Part shown: in pieces, positions 13,001 to 26,450 of the stretch
Position numbering within the stretch: position 1 is the stretch's first letter
Layout of the letters: each line of letters starts with the position of its first letter
Source: Brassica napus
Taxonomy: Eukaryota; Streptophyta; Magnoliopsida; Brassicales; Brassicaceae
Direction of reading: 5' to 3'
Length of the DNA: 64,000 nucleotides
Assembly (NCBI RefSeq): GCF_020379485.1
Contig: NC_063442.1
Span: forward strand, 15,870,009 to 15,934,008
The notes under the pieces: model-generated
What the model was told of the DNA's origin: nothing
The model's input: only the letters and a program-made list of their open reading frames with translations
The model's database searches: none
Translations under genes and position numbers: made by a program

Positions 13001-14064
13001 ATGTATCAGATATGAAAAAAAATTTAATCAATTCTTTGGTATCAAATAATGTTTTAACTCACAAACAATTAATGAATCAAACCATTTGACAACTACAAAC
13101 CAAGTATAAGCAATGTACAAGCTGTCAAACCTATCATGTACACAAATCATTTATCAATTAATGACAAAATATTTTGTATCAGCGAATTAAATATGTAGCA
13201 GATATCAAATCATTCGCTAGATAACAAACGATTTATAAAACCATATAACATATAACAAATATTTGACCAATTTCAAGTTTAAACAATCAAAGTGAAAAAT
13301 AACATGAAACTTATTACATAACCACTATAAATTAATATTCACTCATGATGAAAAGAACACGTTCAAGCAAAAAAATAAGAAGTAAAAGAAAGTAAAAAAA
13401 AATTAACCATTAGTAGAAGCATAGTTATGAGCTTAAAACTCCTATGTTTTGCTTTTGATAGGAAAATTTATCAGTAGTATAAGCATGGTCATGTGCTTGT
13501 GTAACTTGTACACACGATTTAAACTTGTACACACGAATCTAAATGACCAAACCCAAGAAGATAAACGAAAAAAAGTTTTAAGGAGTCTAATAAAAACCTA
13601 GAAAAAAATTCAATGAAAACAATAGAACTTAATTTATTCTTTTAGTAAAAAGAAACATAGATTATTGCTCGTAAGTGAGAGGAAAAGAAAGAAAAGCATA
13701 AGAGAATGAAAATAGTTAGGAAAGAAGATAAGTTAAGAACTGGAAAGAAAAAAATGAAACTGACATCCTTACTGACACAACTGACATGACACAACTATGA
13801 TAGAGTGGTGGGAGTAGAGTTAAATCACCATCTAAAATGCTCCTATCACTTCATGTGTAATCATCTAATTAAAAGGTTGCTTATGGGCATAGAGACCAAT
13901 TATCTGAAAAAGGTATATCAATATAAATAATGATAACTATTTATATGAGTACCAGGGTTTAGTTTTGTTGAAAAAATTTCGTGAGACGTATCTTTGGACA
14001 TTATGACTTATTTGTAGATTTGACTGCAATTTGACTGCAATTTGACCAGTGTCATTTTCATATA
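10033..14064. other. intergenic, repeats and relics only
   Basis: No gene found. Around 11,260-11,620 there is a less AT-rich block. On the minus strand it looks like a transcribed tail (GATAAAATTTATTGGT at its end), possibly the 3' untranslated end of an old LINE. Degenerate direct repeats lie at 12.9-13.0 kb. The rest is AT-rich with short ORFs of low complexity. Confidence 0.45.
12905..13014. repeat. degenerate direct repeat, about 50-bp spacing
   Basis: ACAAATCATGTATCAGATAT occurs twice 50 bp apart (about 12,944 and 12,994), and the intervening AACAAAGCATAAACTGCAT echoes AACAAAACATATACCGCAT upstream. Weaker echoes continue to about 13,260 (CAGATATCAAATCATTCG). It may be part of an unclassified transposon. 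Confidence 0.5.
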
Positions 14065-14805
14065 TCCCTTATATATTAAAAGATAAACATTACAACCTCT
14101 TATCTATGACATGTGTGATCACTATAATGATTCTTAGAATCACTAGAAAATTAAGTTGATCCATGTAAACCCATGCTATATTTTTTATTAAAATAATCAT
14201 AAATTAATTATTAATGTACAGAATTATATTTTTCTTCTTTTATTAAATAAAAGTTATAGAATTACCTAAATTAAAATATATATTGCAAAATAATTTTAAA
14301 TAATAAAGATTTGGCAACAATTTTTATATCCTTCATCATTTATAATATTTTTATATTATTAAAATAAATTAGACTATATTCACCATATAATAAAAATTTT
14401 ATATTTTTCGTATATGGTATATATTGAATTTTTGAAAACGATTTTAAGTTACTAAAATTGTTAAAATATTAAAATTGTTAAAATCATATGAGTACGAAGT
14501 CTTATTTAATAGATAACCATATTAAAAATTATATGTGTATGTTAATATGATTTAAATTTAACTATATACCATAGAAAATAGGTAAATATGATTATTTTGA
14601 TTTATTTCTCGTAAAAAGACTGTAAATAAAAAAATGATTATTTGATTTATGTTTTTGTGTTAATTTAATTATATATGTAATAGTTACTTGCTTCTCAATT
14701 ATTCAATATGTATTTATTAATTATTTTATAATATGTAAAAATTGCAAAATAAATAATAGTGTATGTAGAAAGATGTGTATTTAATGTTGGTTCCATCTTA
14801 ACCTA
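14065..14805 (+). mobile_element. possible short Helitron-like element
   Basis: At 14,064 the sequence A|TCCCTTATATATTAAAAG has the form of Brassicaceae Helitron 5' ends (compare 54,089 in this window) and the required A before TC. A CTAG|T follows at 14,803, with another at about 14,813, but no convincing 3' hairpin was seen. Treat the right boundary as a guess. Confidence 0.3.
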
Positions 14806-14871
14806 GTACTTACTAGTAATACAAATGGGCGATATCATGCTAAAGCTGAAGTAAAGCCGATTAACTTACCA

Positions 14872-17800
14872 CTAATTAAGGCCACATAATATTTTTTGGT
14901 CTTCCTCGTAGTTGAATGGTAATGAAACTGTCTTGAAAGCTCTAAACTTCCCGACATTGTTTAAATGTTCGTTCTCCAACCTGTTTTATTATATAAAACG
15001 TAAACACATTCTAAGATAGTTGAGAATTAAAGTAAGATAAGATAACAAACTAAACTAATGTGTAGTACATAACCTGAAGAAATTCCATATCCCACGACGA
15101 ATGATCTCAAGACTTGCAACAAAGGCAATCGCCGCCTGTGTGTTAATTGATTCAAATTGTAAATCTAGCACTGTTTGCAGCCACGCAAATCTCAGCACCA
15201 CGTTCAAGATCTGCGTTAAGTTTAAGAATCAGTTGTTTTTCTTGAAACATTAACTTAATTAATGCCTAGGGAGGTTGTGGTATTGTCTGCTCGATCATTA
15301 TTCGAGTTGCACAATTCAAATGGGGTATGTAAAGACCCTAGTTAATACCCTCCATCAACTTTGTTTTCAATCAAGATTCTTCCGGTTCTGCACTTTGCGG
15401 GCCCATGCTAAGCTCGCCATTTTCCTTTGTATTTTCAAGTAAACGGAGGGAAGACAATCTTTAAAGTAATGTTTTCAAAGCTTTTACCATGGCAATGAAG
15501 TAAACTTCTTTGTGGGGTACTAGGAGTTCATCACGTAGCCACGGATTCTTGGATGTTCGGTTAAGAAGTCCCCAGTCTTGAACCAAGTCCCAGTACGTAC
15601 AGAAAACCACAGCCATGGCAGAAGTAACCCCACCTGACCATCTCCAGATAGTTTGACTATCTTTCTTTCGATCAACTTCATAAGCCATCCCTAAGCAAAC
15701 AGCAACTACTACTAAAAAGTACTTGAAACTATTATACCCTTGTTCAATGTTTCTCTCTTCAAACACTCGCCTCATGCACTACACAAACATAACGTGATCA
15801 TACATATTAACATTATTGAATTAACAAAATAGTTATTCAATTCGTAGAGATCAAGTTTTGTACCTGAAGGAAGCGAGAAACGAATGGGAAGGCAGCAGCA
15901 ATGAATAAGAAAGTGTTGAAGACTCGTGACTCTCTACAAGTGTTTTGCCTTTGTTTGAAGTCTCCCCAACCGTAGTAACATATGTAGAAATGAATGCTTC
16001 GAAGAGTTTGCGCTTGGCTACATAATTGATCTGCCAAGAAGAAATCGGATAATGTCACCTGCATGAAGAAGACAATAGTAAAATGTTTGTCAAAAATGAA
16101 ATTTTCATTTATAAGCAGTTTGAGGTTTAATGTTTTACCTTGCAAAGAGGAGCAGCAAGAATGCGAGATAGGCAATTGAGAAAGAAGTAGCGACTTGATC
16201 GATAGAAAATGTTGAATGGTAGGATTAGAACTATGAGCATAGTCTAGTAAAAAAACACAAATTTATGAATCCTTTATCGTCGAATAGATATATGTGAACT
16301 CAAAAACAAATTGTTCGTGGACTTACAATGAGGAGGCAAAGAGGAAGGAGTTCAGTTAATGCTTGGTAATCTTTAGTTTTGGGGTTTGTCTCCATGTCAA
16401 GATTGGCAAGGACACAAAGAAGCGCAAGCGCACCAATGCTGAATCCCACGAATAGTATTTGTTTGTAGCCGAGTTCATTTCCTTGTTTGAATCCAAATAT
16501 GAAGGAATAGTTTACTCCATACCGCCTCCAAAAATAAATATTAGCAGCATACATAATTATGTGCAACACGATGAATCCGAACAAGCTGCAGAAACAAAGA
16601 TAAAAAAATATGCCTAAAAGGTTCTAGCCTGAAATGATCATATAAATTCGTAGGACCATAGGCTAGATTGTTTCAAATATACAATTTCTGTGATTGTATT
16701 TATATTAATAATGACGATATACTTAAATATAATCTTCTTTTTGAGTTTAAGGGTTCGCACAAGATGTCAACTACAGTTGTGCATTCATAAAAATTTACCT
16801 ATAAAGAGGAAACATTGAGTTCATGTACTGTTCCTGGCGTTCATCTTGTAAGATGTTTCGGGTGCGAACGATAGCGACAAGAGCCACAACGAGGGAAAAC
16901 ATGCATCCACCCAAGAAACCTGAAACATAATTTCTCATGTGCACCAAGAAGAAAATTGAAAACAAAAAGAACTTCTGTTCAAGATGTAAGTGTATTATTA
17001 TCTGGACGGCTCCATAAACTAAAACTCTAATAAAATTGTTCGTAGCCTTGTAAATATTAGAGCCGGTCCTGCTTATAATGATTGTACCTGTGGAAAATGT
17101 AAGTCGGTGTCTCTCTCTTTTAGCTTTAGGTTGCAAGATGTTGATTCCTTTTGTTCTGTTGCCATTTGTGAAATGCTTTATGAATGTAGTTTCAACATGA
17201 TCAAGGAGTCTCATAACCTATGCCAAAAGAGGAGCAATATAAAATCAATATTAGGAGGAGTTCAACGTCGTTAATAAGTTATATATTCTAGTTTAATGAG
17301 GGTTGACTCGAAATCATCAAATGGTCATTGTCTCTCTATTTTAGATATACTATCACAATTTAGTTTTATATATAAAGGTATTTACAGATCTTTGTAAATT
17401 ATACAATTTTATTACATCTTTTAATTACGTTAACATTTTTGTATTAAGTTAACATTCATATTAACACCAAATTCCTTTGATAAAGCTAGAATACTTCATA
17501 TTTTAACAAATATTGCATTTTCCAGTTTCAACTATATGGTATATTTATGAGCAGTCACATATATATAAAATATACATTTGAAGTGTTTATATTTATATGT
17601 TCATATCTCAATATTCGAATATGGATATGAGTCATGTGACAATGCTACACCATTACTGCATTACATCACTAGTATAACATAATATATAGGTCTGAAGTGC
17701 ATGAACGGCATATAAAACATATTCTTGAATGTTATTTTGATTAACCATAGAAATTTAATTTCGACCTTAGCTCCATAATTTCCACATGCCCAAAGTCAGC

Positions 17801-20800
17801 ATTAAGAAAACCTTATATAAATAATAACACTTCGTACCATACGTAATTTTTGAGTTCGGGGCACAATATTCTCCCATGTTAAGCAACTTGATGCATTAAT
17901 TATGTAATACATGTTTTTCTATAATTTTGTTTTCAACATGAAAACTACTAACTACTAAGCATACCTCATCAGAGCTTCCAAGGCAAGAGTTATCAACCAT
18001 TGTCATGTAAGACTTCGCAGCATCCCTCGAAGTTACCTATACGAGTAATTTCGTCGAACACATTTTGGAACAAACCTCATGCAAACAAAAAAAATCCTAA
18101 AATCAAAATATTAATCTCTAAACCAAATCTTACCTTATCATACTTCTTCAATATCTTCGAAAGCGCCAACACATTCAAAAAGCTGCACATATATTTTGAT
18201 TTAAACTCATATCCATCAATCATTATAAAACTAAATAATTCACCTTAAAGGATCTACAATTAATTGCAATACTAACAAAGGGCAAAAAATACGCACCTAT
18301 AGCTTTTAAGAAACCATAGTTTCCGATGAAACTCTACGAACGCACATCTTAGCTTCTCCTCGATTTTCCTTAAATTATATCTGTTTAATGTGAGCTCTGG
18401 CTCGTTCGAGACTTTGAGAACGCTTTTAATGGTGGAACTAGGCGTTCCCTTAGTGTAGCTGATCCTGACGGAGTTTAGAACTCCCATCGAAGCTGGTCTC
18501 GTCGTATCTTTCATCTTGCTCATGTCATTGGCCGGTTTGAGTGTTGTTTTGCTATAACTGTCTTTCTCAACGTTATTGTCATTTTCATCGGATCGACCAG
18601 CTCCACTGGAGCCTCCTTCCTCTATGACTCCCGTGGGAGATTGAGCTTTTAAAAAAAAAAAATGATTTAGCTTTAAGTTTAACTAGATTTAACGCGGGTT
18701 ATGTTTTTTTTTTCTCAAACACACAATAAAAATAAACTATCACCTTTAAGTATTTTTGGTTAATTATTTGGATCTTATGTGATGATAGTATGGTCCTCGT
18801 TGATGACATCTAATTAAAGATAATTTAAGTTTTATAATTTCTGTTGTGTTTTCATTGATAATGATGAATAGTCCATGAGACAATTTTTACGCGTCTAACC
18901 TATATAGATATGATAGTATGTGTAGGAGTTTTTTTTTTGGTTTTTACATGTAGTTGTAAATTTATAAGATTCATTTCAAATCTGTTAAATTTTATATCAC
19001 TATATCAATATATGTATAAACAGTTTTGGTAAAATATATGGTATTTAACAGATGTTTATAAGTTATCAAACTGCATTATTTTAAAACTGTATATTTTTGG
19101 CATATTGTGTAAAATAATTTAAATTTTACTAAAATTAAATAAGTGTATCATCTACATACATAATTATTTCTATCAATAGTATTGATGATCTTAAATATTC
19201 TATGATTTAATTGTTGTGTGGTTAGTTTGATTTCGAAAAATGGAATATGTTTAGCAATCTTTAGATTTGTTTGCTAGAAATATCTGTGATATAAAAAGTT
19301 GTAAAATCCATATGATTGTTTGAATATAGTAGATTTAAGATCTTCTTAATATTTTTATTGAACATACATTAAAATTTCATTTAATATATTAGAAATAATT
19401 ATTTTATAATAAAATCGATTAATAGTTTACCCTTGTGATTATATCAGAATCTTATTAAATGACTATCTTAGAAATCAAATCAATAATAATCAAACCCAGA
19501 AATTAATATTCTGTTATGATAATACATTCAAATGTGAAACAGTAACCCGTTTTATACTCATGTATATTGTGATGATACATAACTTAAATATACTACATGA
19601 AATCAACATGTGTTGGGATATCATAAGGTTATTTAAAATGTAAACCACTATTTGAAAATGAAAGAGTATATTCATGATAAGTTTACTCTAGTCTTCTGAA
19701 ATTAATTGGTTTGGTTTGATACCTATATAGAGTTAAATCTAAATGTACACGATCTTTGCATATACTGGTACTTAAGTTTTGGAATACTATGAATTAAAGG
19801 AATTGAAGAAAATGGAATGCTAAATAATGGAATGATGGAAGTTATGGAATAACAATTAATGGAATGAATAATTGCGGAGAAATATTTTTCTAACACACCT
19901 GGTAACTTTTTAAAGGAATTGAATGGAATGAGTAATTTTAGTTTAAATTAAATTATTAAGAATGTTAGAATATATCAATAAAACGTGGATGATACTAAAA
20001 TAGATTTCATGTAGCATGATTTGTTGCTTCCTTATCCATCATATTTCTGTTGAAAAAACTGGAAAATTTAAAGCTTTATGATCTCCATGAAGAAAATAGA
20101 AAAAACAAAGTTTGGAGAAGTTCTCTCCCATAAATAGTTAAAGCATTCAATAATTAGAAGTGTTAAAAATAACGAAAAAGGTATTTTGTTGTTATTTTGC
20201 CCAATTAGTAACAATCGCATACGAGAATTATAAACTTCAAGAATCTTAGCAAATCTATTAATTGATTGCAGTAAATAAGTTACATAATATCTAAACTTAA
20301 CTAAAAGTATTTTTAATTAATTTGATTCCATTCCATCTCATTCACGTTACTTTTTTTATTATGAATGAACTATAACTACATTCCTTTTGATTCCATTGAT
20401 TCCACATGAATTTTTGGAATGAGATTTATTTGTATTCCATCTAACTGGTAGATTTTTTTTGGAATCCAAAGAAATAGACCATTCCATACAATTCCATTCC
20501 AAAAAATAGAAATCCAGTTACACCAGTATTGTTAGACTCCTTTTCCAGAATAAATAATAGATTGTACTGATTATGGTTATAATCTTTTAGTCTTTATTTT
20601 AAATCAAAGATGTAAGTAATATATTTTAGATTAACCAAAATCGTTAAATTAAAGATAATAATTAGTAGGGTCAATTTTCGTTTGACGGTTATAACTTTTT
20701 TGATAGTTCATAAAACAGTTGATAAAATAGGATTCTGTTTTAATAAATTAGATTTACGTTCGATGCAAATAAAACCATACACCAGAAGCAAAAAAAAAAA

Positions 20801-21952
20801 ACTTAACTTGACTATTTTATTATATATTGTTAAGGTTCATTTCAATAAACTATATAGATCACACTAGCGAGAGTGCAAAATGTTCAAAATATGAGATGGT
20901 TTTATATTTCTACTAGGAGTGGTCAATCGTATTCCATGAAGAATATTTTTTTTTTTTTTTTGTCATGTCTCAAATATGTGACGAATTTTAAAAATAAAAC
21001 GGATCTTGATGAAGCTGGAAAAAAGATATTAACATATTATCAAACTAAAATTTGTAAAAGCTGTAAAAAGTAAACGAAAATTCTGTAGAAAATGGAATTA
21101 TATGTGTGCATCCGTGTGATTAGTATAAGTTACGGCTACAAAAGCTGTAACTTATTATATTTTGAATATAATTTATTAAGTATAAAGTTTCATATACGGG
21201 TATGCCACCATGTCCTAATCTAAGTTTAGTATACCGTAACTCAACGTGGTTTAAGTTGTAGTTGACGATTATATATTACTAAAGTGTAACGTAAAATTTT
21301 CGGTTTAGGTTTATACATAACCATCTACCTAACAAAAATAATATTTGTTTGGTTTTTATATTGTGTCATTTTTACGGTATATTAATATACCGATCTTACT
21401 AGACGTTTTGGCGAGCTCCGCCGGAGAAACCGCATTAGGTGAGGCCATGAGAGTCATCTCCGCCGTACGCTCCTCCTTCATCTTAAACCGAAACGCGATC
21501 AGCGCATCCATCTGTTTGTTAAGCACCTCCGCTTCTTTCACCACTTCATCAGCTTTCTCTTTATAGAACTTCTCCACTTTGTTGAACTGGTCGTCTAGTC
21601 GCCGGAAAAACACCAACTCATACTCTCCTCCTCTCTCCGCCGTCATAAAAAACGTCGTCTCGTACTGGTGAGTCACCGAAGAACTCACATGAATTGGCGC
21701 CGTCGTTATTCCGTCGTTAATGTCGACCACTGTCGAAGAAGGGCTGATCTGACCGCAACCGCTGCCAAAGCCATGTCTCTTTTGACCGATGAATGTGCGG
21801 TGCAGAGCCGTTTTCATCTCATGGCCTTGAGGATTGGTTTTGCATTTGAAGCGGTTGATATCTTTGATTAGGGTTTTGAGATACTTGTAGTCCACGTAAG
21901 CCTGCTGCCACTCAGGCACCATCTGTGAAGAAAATTCTTTTCCGAATTTCAT
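14872..21952 (-). CDS. PHO1-H2: PHO1-family SPX-EXS phosphate exporter, probable PHO1 homolog 2; frameshift in exon 3
   Basis: I read twelve GT-AG exons: 21952-21400, 18645-18297, 18182-18133, 18036-17965, 17217-17088, 16919-16799, 16585-16327, 16243-16139, 16058-15864, 15778-15488, 15210-15074 and 14980-14872. All phases agree, giving about 789 aa, except that exon 3 has six T after its first C where five fit. The extra base leads to an early stop. The protein starts [20 protein letters not shown], an SPX domain (inositol-pyrophosphate sensor, residues about 1-310). Membrane segments lie at about 387-510 ([35 protein letters not shown]). The EXS domain spans about 549-780 ([27 protein letters not shown]). 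The family exports phosphate from root and vascular cells via Golgi/plasma membrane. The paralogue assignment rests on the adjacent SMUBP2-like helicase, as at At2g03260/At2g03270. The extra T may be a real knock-out or a homopolymer assembly error. Confidence 0.9.
19763..20528. mobile_element. fold-back DNA element in PHO1 intron 1
   Basis: The left part is rich in GGAAT words (TTTTGGAATACTATGAATT, AAATGGAATG) and the right part in their complement (ATTCCATTCC, TGGAATCCAAAG). The ends pair as TACTGGT and ACCAGTA, with TA at both edges. Non-coding. It helps explain why intron 1 is about 2.75 kb long. Confidence 0.5.
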
Positions 21953-22021
21953 TTTTATTTGTTCAGATTTTGATTTGAGATAGTGAAGAGTTTGTTTATA
22001 AACACTGATAACAGTTTGCTG

Positions 22022-22029
22022 TATTTATA
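22022..22029 (-). promoter_or_regulatory. TATA box candidate of the PHO1-like gene
   Basis: On the minus strand TATAAATA lies 70 bp before the ATG at 21952, which would leave a 5' leader of about 40 nt. A second TATA-like word is nearer the start (TTTATAAAC at about 22,000), so the choice is tentative. Confidence 0.45.
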
Positions 22030-22155
22030 GATTTATGTCAAAAGTTTGACTTGACTGTAAATTGTGATTGATGGAAACATCAATATTAGTAACGAGTCAA
22101 TTAGTTAAATTATCAAACTAATTAAAACATAGATTTTTATCTTTATATGCTAGTA

Positions 22156-22300
22156 CTAGGGTCAGCCCGCCTTGCGGGCGGGGTGATAATTTAAATAGTT
22201 AGAGTAAATATTTTTTATTTTTGTTTAATATTTGTTTTTATTTTAAAATATTTTGTTCTATATTAGTATGAATCATTATTTTATTAATTGTTATTCTTTA
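22156..22300 (-). mobile_element. Helitron 3' terminus, truncated or nested
   Basis: Read on the minus strand this ends CCCGCCCGCAAGGCGGGC, a hairpin, then TGACCCTAG|T, the CTRR-T ending of Helitrons. Only about 145 bp is present before the next Helitron's 3' end. Either a later Helitron (22301-26450) landed inside it or it is a fragment. It lies about 200 bp upstream of the PHO1 start codon. Confidence 0.6.
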
Positions 22301-25300
22301 CTAGAGATTTTTTCCGCGCTTCGCGCGGATTGTGTCTTATAAATTTATTTTATTTATAATATTATTTGTCGGTTTGTTTCTTTTACATTAATTTTTTGTT
22401 TTTCCAAAGTTAGTTTTTCTTAATTTAAATTTATATGTTTATAGTTTTTCTTTTTTCTGGTTGTAGATGGATAATTATATTTTTTATTGATGGTTTTTGT
22501 ATGTGACATAAACTTTTTGAAATTTTAAAATAATGTTATATATAGTACAATTAACACATTAAAGAAGAGAAACATATTTAAGCACATTTTATACAGGTTT
22601 TATATACATAATTTTAAACATTATATATGTATATATTATAAGTTTGAAACATGTAAATGCTTTCTAAAGTTAAATACTTGTTCTGAGTTTACATAACTTA
22701 TCGAAAGTTTTATCTTTTTTAAATTTAAATCACAGAAAAAAAATCAAAAAGTCAGTATAGAAGGGTTTTCTTGGGCTTTTAAATCAACACTGAAAATTTA
22801 CATGAATCATATAACAACAGTTTTATAAACAACTCGATAAAATTTGACCGAGCCAAAGATTTTCACACAATATGTTCTTTCTTCTTCAAATTGCGAAGAG
22901 CCTATAGGCACAAGAAAAAAATCATAATTTTTGTTTTCACTTATATAACATTTTTTTTTCCTTTACACACGGAATTTATTACACTGCTATAAGCAATTGA
23001 GAACTCTATTCATATAAGATTCACATCTATGCATTTTGACAAAGAAGAATTTTAGCCATCTTTAGTTTCGGAATGAATCAACTTCAGTCATATACACTAT
23101 ATTTTCTCTATGATTCAAATCTTACAATTTTAATATATGTGCAGATTTCCATGTGAAAAAACACGCACGCCATCTATCGTTCAACCTATTACTTTTTCCA
23201 AAGTAAACACTATAATCCTCGTTTGGTTAGCTCCACAAACTAATCTCTTTGGATCAGTGTAACCTTTCAGAAAATGATAATCTTAACATCTTACAAAAAA
23301 AACAACAAATATTGACTTATTTATATGAATATATATTATTTTAAATCATTATAGTAGACGAAGAAAGCACCATAATTTGTACAACAAATTTTCTTAGATT
23401 CACTTCATCATATTCACCATTTTACCATTTTAATTACATAATTTTATATGAGCTTCTTCATCTTTCCCGGTTATTTTCTCTTTATTTATAACTACAATAT
23501 AAAGTTATAAACTATATATATATATTATAAATTAATAATTTATTTACTCTTAAAGTAACGATTAAAAATAGAACATAATTCAATATAGATATATGATTCT
23601 ATTAATAAATTAGCAGTTACAAATTTGAAATTTTTAGAAATATCAAAAGTTTTATATTAGTTAATTATCTTCTAAATGACATTTATTTTTAATTCTTTTT
23701 GGATGAGAATATTTTGGCTGAGGTGGATAGTCTCAAAAGCTTTGAATTTAGTCCCTTTTATATAGTAGGATTCAGTTTCATTCTCATTACAATTAACTAA
23801 TTTTTTTTTACGATTAATAAGATTGTTTATTCATTCTCTTACATTAGTTTATATCGTGTGTCTCTTTTTTGTCTATATAACTATATATTTTATTTTTACA
23901 CAGTTGTAGATCTATGTTTATAGTTTTTTTTAGAATTCTTGACTTAAATATTTAAAATACATTCTACATTTATTTAGTTAGAATAACTTAACATATCTTT
24001 TTTATATAAAAAATATTTATTTTTGTTTTTATATTTATTTTATATTTCTGTATTTTATTCTATTTTTTCTAACAATTTTTTTTTGATTTTTTATTATCTA
24101 TCAATTATTTTATTGTGGTAATTTCGTAGAAACTTTTTTTAATTTATTATGTATTACTATCTCTTAAAATAGTTATTAATTAACTCCATATCTGAAACCA
24201 ATGTCTTAAAATTAATAGTTGTTTACATATAATAAGTCAAATGGATACTTGTTTGCTAAAAAGATGGAGGAATTTACTTTAGACTATGCAGTTATTTACT
24301 TTATTTTTTAATTGAAATTACGGTATTTTTTTTATGAAAATTTGAATTCCTTTAGTTAATTTTATTTTAATTTTCCAAATTTATTTGGATACAGTAAGCT
24401 TACATCTATTTTGGCATTTATTTATAACATTTCGATTTGTCTATTATATTTTTGTTTAATGCTTGCCATTTCTTTACCAAGTCTTTTTGTTTTTTCAACT
24501 ATTTTTTTATTATGTAATTAATTAGTTGATGTTTATTTAAACAGATTTCTTAGCTTGCCTTTTCTCAATTACTGAATGTTGGGTAGTATCAAGGTCTTAC
24601 TGTCACCCAATATTATCAGTTATTGAATATATTTTAGACGACAAAAATTGTTGTTTTTGTGTGTTTGTTCACCTGTGCAAGCTTGCTGCCGGAATTGTAT
24701 ACTTTTGTCCACCAGATAACACGTTCTTATGATCCAACTCAACAAAACCGACATAGTGCAACTTCCACATGAAAAATTAACAACTGCTGCAAAATTTTGA
24801 ATAGCATGATATTGCATGAGATGAACAATGTTAACGTTACATGTTATTGCATGAGATGGGAATAGCTACAAAGAAAAATGCAATATAACGTAGTCATTAA
24901 TAGCTCGATTCAATAAAAGCATAACTGCTGCAAAATTTCACAGATATAAGCAGATGTTGTATTAGTGTATATACCAGAACAAAAATAACTTTTTAACATC
25001 ACTGGCCATTACCAGACCAATCTTTCTGCCATTGTTCAAGAAAGATCAGAGTAAGAAAATATGTTCACAATACGACTCTCCTTGTAAAGCCAGTCTTCTT
25101 TTACACTTATATTTCTCATCTTTCGTCTCCTACTTCTCCATAAGATGGACAATCTTCTGGAGAGTAACAATCTTTTTTGGGTGATGAACCCTACTATGTT
25201 TCTTGGATCATCAACACCCTTTTCAGAAAACCGAGTACTTCCTCATCGTCTTTACCTAACATCGTCTGAATCGACGCCAAACAGTACATCGCCTCACCTG

Positions 25301-26450
25301 CATGGGGTTTCCAACAAAGACTCTATTGAATCATGTTTAGATGACAAAAATATGACGATGGTATGGAGAGAGGAAAGCTCTATATACCAAATGACTTCTC
25401 ACAGATTCATTGAGCCTTAATTGATATTTCCTCATAACGGTTCAGTTGAGAAGTACTGACTGAATTAGGAAGGCTATGGACTGATCTTCTGAAGCAACTG
25501 ACTTCTCCATGATGTCAAAACATGTTCTCATAAATCACTCAGCCTTCACATAGTTCTTGCACTTGAATAAGATGGTTTTCCCTCTGTATCTCTCATTTGT
25601 TAGTAAGCATTCGTCTAATTTCCCTGGTCGTTCGTTTCTCCTGTGGAAAAAGCCAGAAATGAAATCACAATATTAGGAGTGGTCGCCTTAATTGAATTCC
25701 TTAATGACAGAAAGAAGAGTAGAGAAAAAAACCTTTTAGCTTCCAACAAAATGAAGCAGCTCAGAAAGATCTATCCTCATGTCAACACTAATGAGCTCCA
25801 TTCCTTTCTTAACACTACTAAACTCCTAAAAACGAAAAAGATCGTCACGCCTGCCTCAATACAACCACCGAACTTCAACACAAAAATCAGGATCTGGAGT
25901 TCGCCATTGCCATAGCATGTGTTTAAAAGATTATTAAGAACGTAAAGAAGTGGAGCAAGCTATGAGATTTGTTATAATTTGCACCCATATTTATAGGATC
26001 AGAAAATCGGAGTAACAAAGGCGGTTGAGGAGGATTATTAATTACTGCGTAGTGGGTCGGCAGGATTGGAAACATAAAGGCAATGAATCTGAACGTTTTT
26101 CTTGACTTGAAGAGGAGACCAAACGACGCGAGAGCACCAATACAGAGATTTTTAGCGTCGATTCGAGTGACCCAAATTCAAGAGACTCCATTGTCGGTGT
26201 TCAGAGAACGCAGAGAATAATTTCCGTGCGGAGGTGGACCCTAATTTCAGTGAGAATAGGTAAACAAAAGGGGTAATACAGAGTGAAAGATCAAGCCCAC
26301 GAAAGCCCACGGAATGTTAAGTGTAGACAGAAAACTAAACGCACCGGATCAATTAGTGGACACGTGTCAGCTCCTACTACCTCGACTTTCTGATCTGGAT
26401 GATGACGTGGAGGCCTGTGAGAGAAACAAACACTTCTTTATAATAATAGA
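22301..26450 (-). mobile_element. Helitron 1 (non-autonomous)
   Basis: On the minus strand it begins TCTATTATTATAAAGAAGTG at 26450, followed by CCTCCACGTCATCATCC, typical of Arabidopsis/Brassica Helitron 5' ends. It ends with hairpin CCGCGCGAAGCGCGG and AAATCTCTAG|T at 22301. I found no Rep or helicase domain. The small ORFs at 25145-25420 and 25643-25915 have no family features I recognise; they could be captured host fragments. A minus-strand ATG at about 26,190 (MESLEFGSLES) is also unassigned. Confidence 0.75.

Noticed and set aside
21345..21871. Plus-strand ORFs opposite PHO1 exon 1
   Set aside because: Shadows of the SPX-coding exon.
22013..22020. Alternative upstream elements of the PHO1 promoter (phosphate-response GNATATNC)
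   Set aside because: No convincing copy within the 200 bp left between the ATG and the Helitron.
25145..25915. Two ORFs of about 90 codons in Helitron 1
   Set aside because: No recognisable family; kept only as possible captured fragments in the Helitron entry.
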